A DNA stretch of 64,000 nt from the NCBI RefSeq assembly GCF_000189635.1, contig NW_002476512.1, positions 744,001 through 808,000 of the forward strand, in the 5' to 3' direction. Position numbers and translations under genes: made by a program. Below the pieces are notes generated by a model, which saw only the letters and a program-made list of their open reading frames with translations, was not told the origin of the DNA and made no database searches. Every line of letters starts with the position of its first letter. Position 1 is the first letter of the stretch. This stretch comes from Tetrahymena thermophila SB210 (lineage: Eukaryota > Ciliophora > Oligohymenophorea > Hymenostomatida > Tetrahymenidae). This document shows positions 55,331 through 64,000 of the stretch, in pieces.

Positions 55331-56374
55331 ATGATTGGAAAAAAACTCTATTAAATGCCTTACGAAGGTTCTTTACATAAATTAACTTGGATGGGCTTTC
55401 CTAAATCGTCAGAATTCACTCCGCATTTGTTAAATCTTTAATAAAATTTAGCACTTTTGGCTAAGACTATTTCTAAATATGAACCTGTGAATCTTATAGT
55501 TCCAGACAAGGAAACCTAGAAGATTGCTGAAAGATTTGTTGATTAGACTGATTTTTAGTCAAAATTTAATATTACATACATTTTAAATCCTATCTTCGAT
55601 TTATGGCTTAGAGACACTGGGGCCATTTTTGTAAAGAGTTTGGAAAATCAATCTCAAGTATATGCTGTTGATTTTAACTTTAATGCTTGGGGAAATAAAT
55701 TAGAGCCTAATGATGACAGATTTATTGCAAAGTTTATGATTCAACATGAGAAAGCAAATTTAATTTCAACAAAATTAGTTCTTGAAGGAGGAGCAATTGA
55801 AGTAGATGGAGAAGGTACAGCTATTTTAGCAGAAAGCTGTATTCTAAATGAAAATAGAAATCCTAATTGGACAAAAAGTGAAGTTGAGTAAGAACTTTAT
55901 AGAATTTTGGGTATAGAGAAAATAATATGGGTTCCTGGAGTTAGAGGTATGGATATTACTGATGGACATATTGATTTATATGCTAGATTTGTTGGCCAAT
56001 CAAATCCTGCTCACGTATTTGTTCATTTAGACCCAAAAGACCCTTCTACAAATGAAAATTTGTAAATAATACAAAATTCTACTGATGCTAAAGGAAGAAA
56101 GTTAATTCCAGTTATTTTACCTGCTCCAGACCATAATAAAATTAGAAAATAGCTATCTGAAATAAAAGAAAGTGCTTTAAGCTATTGTAACTATTTGGTG
56201 ATGAATGAAGCAGTAGTATTGGCTAAATTTGGTGATGATGAGACAGATAATAAAGTGAAAGAAATTTTGTAGTAATAATTCTAAAATAGAACTATTGAAA
56301 TGATTGATATTGATTATATTATAAATGGTGGAGGAGGCGCTCACTGCTCAACTTAATAGTAATTTGAATATTGA
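55331..56374 (+). CDS. agmatine deiminase / peptidyl-arginine deiminase family enzyme
   Basis: Single exon of 347 aa, ATG at 55331 after an A-rich leader and TGA at 56372-56374. The family hydrolyses guanidino groups; agmatine deiminase makes N-carbamoylputrescine for putrescine synthesis. The guanidine-modifying fold is marked by WLRDTG (92-97, Asp95), LEGGAIEVDG (151-160), the catalytic His in DGHID (213) and the nucleophile Cys339 in GGGGAHCSTQQ near the C-terminus. Length is close to the usual 340-370 aa. No signal peptide is present. Family members without agmatine specificity exist, including porphyromonad-type arginine deiminases, so the exact substrate is an inference. It is the first plus-strand gene in the window, and no linked polyamine gene is seen. 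Confidence 0.92.
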
Positions 56375-57835
56375 AAATCAATTCTGCTTTTATTTTACTA
56401 TTCATTATTTATTAAATTTAATAAATAAATAAAACTAACTTGTCTCACAAAAAACGTTGTATTGTATTTTTAAATATGTTTTTTTCTTTAAATTCAAGAA
56501 TTAAATTAATTTCTTATTTTTATAATTCTAATCTATTTTAAATTGAGTTTCTAACTGTAATATTAAATAATTGATATTTTTAAAATAAATAAAATAAAAT
56601 AAAAGATTGCTTCTTTCATTTTCATAGATTTATTTTTTTTTAATACATTAAAGTATTTAAATAAAACAGTCATCATTTTATTCAAAAAATGATAATTTAT
56701 AAAAAATATTGTTGAATAATTAATTATTTCATGGGCAGGAAATATATATTTAGAAGGGTAATCAATGATTTTCTAATAAATAGTAATATAAAAATGTTTT
56801 GAAACATATAAAAATTTGTTGACAAAGATTTATAATATTGAGTTAAACATTTTTTTCATTAATTTTTTATGTCAAAAAAATTTAATACAAATAAATAATT
56901 TAAACATTTTTTATTTTTATTTGCTAATAAATTAATGGAAAATACATTAAATTTTAATTTATAAGCTAACTTTATTTGTATGAATTAGTTTTTTTTGGAT
57001 TAAATTCAAGTTTTTTTAAAATATTCTAATAATGTTTATGTGTTTTATTATACTTTCTTTTCATAAGAATAATAAAATCATTTTTCATCTTTTTAATTGA
57101 TATATTAATTTTTGATAGGAATAAACAGATAATTATAATCAATCAAATATAAATATTCAAGAAATGATAATATCTTATATAAAAATGCTTTTAATTTACT
57201 TTCGATTTTATAATTTTTTATTTTAACCTAAAATCATTTTTAGTTTACTTATTTGCAAATGAGATTTGACAAAAAATTAGGTCTAACATATTCTTAATTT
57301 ATTCGAAAGAAAATTTTATTGAAAATTCGCAATAAATTAATATTTTATGACTGAAATTGAGTCAATCTCATAAAATATTGAAAAGAAGATTAAATTATTT
57401 AAAAAATTAAATCTTTTATTAACATTTATGTCCAAAGTATTTTTATTTGGTTCAAAAATTAGAATAAATAATTTAAAAAAATAAAATAACGCATAAAAGA
57501 AATCATTTTACCATTTTATTATGAAATAAAGTGATAAATTTATTTTATAAAATAAGCGTTTGTTATAAAACCAAAATACAGCAAGAGACGCATATTACAA
57601 ATGAAATTCTTTTATATTTTTTAGAGAAGCAAATTCTTTTCTAATTATTATATTGACGGCTCAAATTTGAAGTTACATATGGAAAATTTGCAAAAAATTT
57701 ACTTGAGATCGAAATGTTTTTTTTGTTTAAAAAGTTATCAAATAGTATATGCAATATCATATAATAATTAATCTAAAATAAAATAAAACGAAGTATAAAC
57801 AAATAAACAAACAATCATCACAAAAACTATTAAAA
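56375..57835. other. intergenic, no gene seen
   Basis: About 1.5 kb of AT-rich sequence between two plus-strand genes, holding the 3' UTR of the deiminase and the promoter of the small CxxCH gene. Confidence 0.6.
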
Positions 57836-58087
57836 ATGAACTAAAATATTGAAATCGTTTAAGATACCTACTAACCTGGTAAAACCACTTTCTAAAACAA
57901 TTGTAACACTTGTCATGGTTATGACACTGAAGGTGATTGTAGCTTTTTAATGTCAGTTAACTCAATTGCTCCTTAAAAGTCATTCAAGACCTAGAGCATC
58001 TTCACATACAAGCCTGTTAACTTCAACTTTTAATATGGAAACAAAGATGAAGTCAGCACTATTATGGATCAAATTAAGAGATTTTGA
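57836..58087 (+). CDS. small protein with a CxxCH motif, codon-biased
   Basis: Single exon of 83 aa, ATG at 57836 in an A-rich context and TGA at 58085-58087. The sequence around residues 14-28 (PGKTTFQNNCNTCHG) has the spacing of the start of a class-I cytochrome c, with C23, C26 and H27 as a possible haem c attachment site. The rest is too short for a full cytochrome c and no clear axial Met is placed, although one Met follows 12 residues after H27. Codon choice is far more C/G-ending (ACC, TTC, AAG, GTC, AAC) than in neighbouring genes, which suggests strong expression. It lacks a signal or mitochondrial presequence of normal type. A metal-binding or unrelated function is also possible. 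Confidence 0.7.
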
Positions 58088-59339
58088 ATTAATATCTTGA
58101 TAAAATATTACTAAGATTATAATTTATATCTGTTTACTCTATTTTATAATTCATACAATCATAACAAAATTTCACATAAAGAAATGACATTTTATTTTTT
58201 TAGATAGTTTTTTATGTTACTAATTTGAAATCAGATTTTAGTTTAATAAATTTCAGATGAATTCACTCAATTATTTTACTTTTTTATCAAGTTTGTTAAT
58301 AAAAATATAAACAAGATGTATCAAAATAAGATCAACATAAAATGACAAAATAGTCTAACATTTAATAGATGAAATACCTTTAAAAATACTCAATTTATAT
58401 TTAAATCTAATATAAATTTTTATGAGTAAGATAATATTTATAAATTGAAATTGAAATTCTATCTATTTTGAAATATTTATTCAATAATCATTCAGAAGAA
58501 TAATGGGTTAAGTCAATTTAATTTATTTTAAAAAAATTAATTAATTATTATTTTGATCATTTTTAAATATTATTACCTTGAAATATTACTTTTTGAAATA
58601 TATTTGTTCTGAAAATTGTTTAAAAAATACATTAATTGCCATATAATTTGATTAAAAAGAAAATACTTAAAGAAAGAAAAAAAATAAATAATAATCTTTC
58701 AAGATCGAAAAATTGAATCTAAAAATTAATTACTTCAATTTTATTTTATCATGGAATTATTTTTGTTTTTAGTAATTAATATTTGTAGACATTTATGCCA
58801 ATTTAAAAATTTCATTTTATCCTTATAATAGTGCAGTTCTAAACAAATTTTATTTCTAATAATATAGTTTTGATAATAAATTTTTGATACTTTTTTAGGA
58901 CAAATTGTTATTATATTAAGAAATTAATTGTTAAAAATAGCAATTTTATTTAATTTAAAAATTATTATTATGGATGAATGTTAATTTTATTTTTAGTACT
59001 TTAAATTTTTTACTTTTACCAAAAAAATATTATAAATTAGCCAGATTTTTTTGAGATAATGCCAAATAGTTGTCTGTCTATCTGTATACTTTAAATTTAT
59101 TTAAAATACTATATTCCCTAAAAATTTATATAAAATTTTTGGCATAATATTTAGACAAAGAATAATTTTATTTATTTAAGATTGAATCTTGAATAAAGTA
59201 GAAACATTTAAATTTATTTATTCCTTTATATTTATTAATAATCTTCATAGTTAAAACATAAATAACATTTGTAAAATATAATTAAGTTTTTCAATATTAA
59301 AACATTCCTATTTATACAAAATTTAATTAATTTCTTACA

Positions 59340-60130
59340 TTTAAAATAATTGAAATTTTGCAATATTTTATTGTTGAATGAATACACAATATTTGATTTA
59401 ATTAATATTATTATATTTTTTTAACAAATATTTAAACATAAAGCTAATAAAAAATTACTATGTTGTTCATCCATCAACTTCTTTAATTTAAATTTATAAT
59501 TTCATAAAATGTTAATATTTTATTTAACAAATATTTAAAGTTAATTTTCTTTTTTTTTTAAGTTAAAGAATTTGTTTTTCAGCAGTTTTATTAAATATTT
59601 ATTTTATCTGTTTAAAATAATCAGTAAAAAATAATATTTTTATTTTAATTAGTTAGTCTTTCCTATTCTTTTCTTTTTTAAAGAAAAAAAATTTTAATTT
59701 AAATATTATAAAAATAAATTGATATTTTGCAATATTTTATTATTTAATTAGTATTTTTCATTTTTTTAATAAGTTTTTAAGCATTAGACTAATAAATAAG
59801 AACTCATTATCTTATTTATCCATCAAATTCTTTAATTTAAATTTGAAATTTTAAAATTGTTGTTTATTTTATTTTATTTTATAAACCTTGAGAGCTGATT
59901 TTATTTGTTAAAAATGCTAAAAAAAAATTGCTATTTAATAGTCAAAATTTTTAAATTAATTTTGCTAAAATAATTAATTAAAATATTATTTATTATTTTT
60001 GATTAGTTAGTCCTTCCTATTATTATATTTAAAAATAATATGTGATACAATATTTTTAACCAGCAATGTTAATTATTTCTTATTAATTTTATTTTTAAAT
60101 CTTGAGTGTTTGTTTTATTTTAAAATTTTA
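59340..60130. repeat. diverged tandem repeat, unit about 350-370 nt
   Basis: TTGCAATATTTTATT near 59357 recurs near 59727. CATCAACTTCTTTAATTTAA near 59475 recurs as CATCAAATTCTTTAATTTAA near 59822. AGTTAGTCTTTCCTATT near 59650 recurs as AGTTAGTCCTTCCTATT near 60005. The order and spacing agree, so there are at least two copies, with a weaker third start near 60030. No coding capacity was seen. Confidence 0.6.
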
Positions 60131-61470
60131 ATTAGATGTTTAGTATGTTTAATTTTTTTGAATAACTTTAAGAATTGAAAAACAGAATATTTGTTTTTTA
60201 ATTTAAATTAATATTTTAAGAGCAATAAGATTTTGTATTTGTTTAAAATGAGCAATCAAATCAAATAAAAATCTTAAATAAATTTTCTTTATGCATGCTA
60301 AACAAACAAACAAATTTAATAAATAAAGCTTATTATCTTTAATTAATTATTTCTTATGATATGATATTTTTAAATGTATTGAGTACATTTCATTTTTAAT
60401 TTTTAAGTTTTTTATAAACTTTATTTTTGTTTCAAATAAATATTTATATATTTTAAATTTATATTCTACTATATAAGTATATTAACAATAATCTAATTAT
60501 AATGAAATTAAAAATTAGTTTAATAGTAAATTATTCTACATTATTGATTGCTTTTTAATAATTTTTTCATTTATAATAATTAGTTACCTTGAAAATTAAT
60601 TCACTTAAATATTCTGAAACATATCATTAAAAAAATATATATATATAATGTAAAAGTTAAGATATATTGATATTTAAAAGAGTAATATATTATTTTTATA
60701 AAATTAATTTTCTAATAGAAGAATGAAAAAAAAAAATTTATTTGAAAGTATTTAAATTTCAAATAATTTTAGCTCTAAACTTATAAATTGTATAATTTTA
60801 TTATGATTTTTTAATTAGGACTTAATAAGAAAGATCAAATATCCTAATGCTTATAAATTTACTTCATGAATTATCTTTAAAGGCTTAAAAGCTTATATTT
60901 GCTTAATTTTTTCATGATTATATCAAGTTTTTAATAAAAATAATAATTGTTATTTGCAGTACGATCTAAAATTTATTTATAGTACGGTAAAAATTTATTT
61001 TTTTACATTTAGATTTTTAGAGTAAATGTAAGATCAATTACAAAAGCTCTTCAAAAACTTGTTTAAAAGCTAAATCCAACACATAAAAAATTGTTTAGTA
61101 ACTAGCATATTTAAAATTAATTTATTTGAGAATGTAATTTACTTTTTAAATAGTACTTGCTCTATAAATGCTAGCTAGTTAGATTAATTATGTAATTTAA
61201 ATTTTTCTGAAAATTTAGATAAATCGTTCAATCAATCTTCTTTGAATTTTCATTCACATAAATACTGATTGATGTAGATTAATTTATTAATTTATTTAAT
61301 TGTCTTCTTAAAATTATGGAAATGGTAATAATTTATTCCTTACTTAAAATAATATGCAATTATTAATTGATCATTTGTAAATTATTGATTTTAACTTCAA
61401 AAATAATAGTTTATGTAAAATATGTAAACACACAATTTAATCATTATCAGTAAAAGAAATTTAGGATATT

Positions 61471-61492
61471 GAATGAATGAATGAATGAATGA
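61471..61492. repeat. (GAAT)n microsatellite
   Basis: Five and a half perfect GAAT units. Confidence 0.9.
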
Positions 61493-64000
61493 TAAAGAAG
61501 GAAAACCTTATATATTGTTTAAAAAATAAAATAAATATATTTGGGTAAAACAGCTCTCACTAGGTTTATAGTATAATACAGTATAATTTATACTATTATT
61601 AGCTAATAATTACATGATATAATTCAACTTTACTCTATAAAATTTTTAATTTTATTTTAAGTAAAGAATTTGTGTTAATTGTGAAAAAATATTGAAAAAA
61701 GTAAAAGTATCTTCTCTAATTTTAAAGAACTGATTACTATTTTTTTTATTCAACTACTTTTTTGATACATCTTTTCGAGAATTATATTTATTTAGTAGGT
61801 ATTTTTAGAGATTGTTAACAACCAAATAAAATTTTTGATAATTTTTGAAAGTAGTTATATTTTATAGACTTCTAACTAGAGGGATAATAAGAGAAAAATA
61901 TTTCGATAGAAATTACATTATTTCTTCGAGTAAGTTTAATAAGTATAAATGGAATAAATAAATTTATACTTTTATTTTTCTAGTTTTTTTTATGAACTAA
62001 AGCATGAAAGAAAATAATTAAGTTTCATTCATATATTTGATAAGATGATTGCAAAAATTAAAACCAGAACAAAATAAATGTTTAAATTTATTATTAAAAT
62101 ATTTAAAAAATTAAGTATGTAAGTAAATAATTTTCTTTAATTTCTTCACATAAAAAAATTGAATAGGTTTTTAATTTATTAATAATTATTTAAAGATTAT
62201 TTTATTACTGCTTTTTTAATTTGTTGTGATAAAATTTATTTGATTTGATAAAATATTTTTTGATAATGCTTTATAAAAAAATAAAAACAGATTAAAGCAG
62301 TAAAAAAAGCTTTTGTTTTTTTTAAATATTTTTAACTTTTTGATGGGATGGATTTGTTTTTAAGGATAAATAAAAAAAGATAGCAGAATATAAATTAATA
62401 GTTAAAAATATAGTTTATTCATAGATATTTAAGTGCATTTTAAAATATTTGAGTAAATTTAAAAATACAAAGAACAACAAAGATTTAAAAATTCTTTTAA
62501 AAGTAATCAGTAATTGATTTTTTGAAATTTATTGATAAAAAGTTGATTCAATAATTTCTATTTAATGTTTTCTATGAAATTAATAGAAAATATTAATTAG
62601 CAAATACCCAATACTTCTAGAAGAATCCTATTTACTTAATATAAATAATGCTAAGAATATTAGGTGTAACGAAAGAAAGATTGAATGATATATTAAATTA
62701 CGTATTGAAATTGATCTTAATGCTAATTCTTGATTTATGACTTAATTTATGTCGAAGCAATAATTAAATTGTTAATTTTTAGATTTAAAAAAAATCATAC
62801 TGAAATACTGGATACATCAGTCAGTCAGTCATTCAATCGATATTTAACTAAAAATATAAATCTTATAATTTTTAAAAGTGTAAGGCTTTTTATTGTTTAT
62901 CATGTTTATTTTAAAATTGTAATAAAAATGGCAAAAAGCAAATAACAAATCTGATATTCTGACATATTTTAAAAACAAACAAATAAAATGAATGAATAAA
63001 ACTAAATAAAATTTTAAAGTTTTTTAGGATGTTTTGGTACTATAAATTTAAAGATTACACTAATTTATTTTATAACTTTGTTAGAGACCAGAATCTTTTT
63101 AGTTAGATATGGCTTTGATTTGGTATTATAAAATTTGTGCTATTGTATTTCTTAAAAAAACTTGCAAAAATTAACTTCACTTTTTTTACACATTTTGAGA
63201 GAATTGTTATTTTTAAGGCTTCTTAGTTTTCTAAGTGTAATCTAAGCAAAATGGTTGGTATCATAGGACGGACCATTGGATTTATCTAAAATTTATACAT
63301 GGATCAAATTTAATAGAAAATTTATAGACCTAAACTTATGATGACTCTTTTCTAAAATTAGTAAGAGAATGTATTGGTATTTACTTCTTCAATTTTTTGA
63401 TCTTTCTTTTAAATAAATAAAGAAATAGTATAGATACTTAGAAGATTTCAAAGGAAACAAAAAGTTTTATAAAAAATATTTAAAATTAAATAAAGTATGA
63501 AGGTAATTCATATGAAATGGTATTTGAATTAAATATTTTATTTGAAATGCTTGTACTAGAAATATTTATTTTTAGTGTTTATTTTGAACTTTGAACAGAA
63601 AGTATAACAAAAAAATTAATATTTTGAAGATAATTTATCAATTTCAAATTTATTATCTGGGGATTTTTTATGAACAGAAAGCAAATTTAAAAAAACGAAT
63701 AATACAATGCTCTTTTCTACAACATTTCTTCTTCTTTTTAAAAAATTGAATTGGCTTATTAAAAACTGATCTAATTTACAAAAAAAGTATGAATTAACAG
63801 TGATTAAAACCAGCTTTATTTTATTAGTGTAATAAGAATCTTATTTTATTGTAAGCAATCATTATTTCAATCAAAAATCTTTAGTGATTAGAAAGCAATC
63901 AGAATAAAAATAATAGAAGCCACAGTAAAAGTAAGTTAAACATTGATAAATATAAAATGCTAGAAGAAAAATTAAATTAATGTTTGTTATGTCATTAGTA

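Larger units (their letters stand above)
58088..64000. other. gene-poor AT-rich region
   Basis: Nearly 6 kb with no supported gene. It contains diverged tandem repeats (about 59.34-60.13 kb), a GAAT microsatellite (61471-61492) and short chance frames such as 62648 and 63251. No RNA gene was recognised. Confidence 0.55.

Noticed and set aside
62730..62945. 71-codon plus-strand frame
   Set aside because: It has no ATG start in the relevant frame and AT-driven composition; it is probably chance.
63251..63400. 49-codon plus-strand frame beginning MVGIIGRTIG
   Set aside because: It has an A-rich start context but is short, uses a rare CGG codon, and has no clear continuing exon before the window end.

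Overview
The window looks like ciliate nuclear DNA, most likely a Tetrahymena macronuclear scaffold. It is very AT-rich (roughly 75-80%). Every convincing gene uses TAA and TAG as glutamine codons and TGA as the only stop. Introns are short GT...AG sequences with AT-rich interiors. Reading with the standard code shatters every real gene, so gene models were built by hand with the ciliate nuclear code, and exon phases were checked by arithmetic where stated. No tRNA, rRNA, CRISPR array, telomeric C4A2 repeat or transposon was recognised.

Layout: 189-6626 (-) is a NIMA-related (NEK) protein kinase with a very long Asn/Gln-rich tail and a 2-kb first intron. 8864-10987 (-) is an intronless long-chain acyl-CoA synthetase. 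From 12.2 to 47.5 kb (-) lies a cluster of five chitin-synthase-like genes (called A-E here). A-D are head-to-tail in 12156-33458, and E is a more divergent copy at 42681-47500. Between D and E sit an intronless multi-spanning membrane protein (34871-36304), a probably broken gene (about 36.85-37.30 kb) and a pair of related P-loop proteins (39643-40800 and 41245-42099). Upstream of E is an unresolved small gene or pseudogene (47565-48362).

The right part holds a Nudix hydrolase (50572-51216, -), a ubinuclein/HPC2-like nuclear protein with an in-frame TGA (51534-53685, -), an agmatine-deiminase-family enzyme (55331-56374, +) and a tiny, strongly codon-biased CxxCH protein (57836-58087, +). 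The last 6 kb has no supported gene but contains a diverged tandem repeat of about 350-370 nt.

How the genes relate: A-E are processive family-2 glycosyltransferases and the dominant theme. B and C are a recent duplicate pair that includes the flanking DNA and shares an altered QxxRW motif (QHRRW). A, D and E keep QRRRW. The membrane protein and the P-loop pair within the cluster have no proven link to chitin synthesis; their position is the only hint. The remaining genes look like unrelated housekeeping or signalling neighbours.
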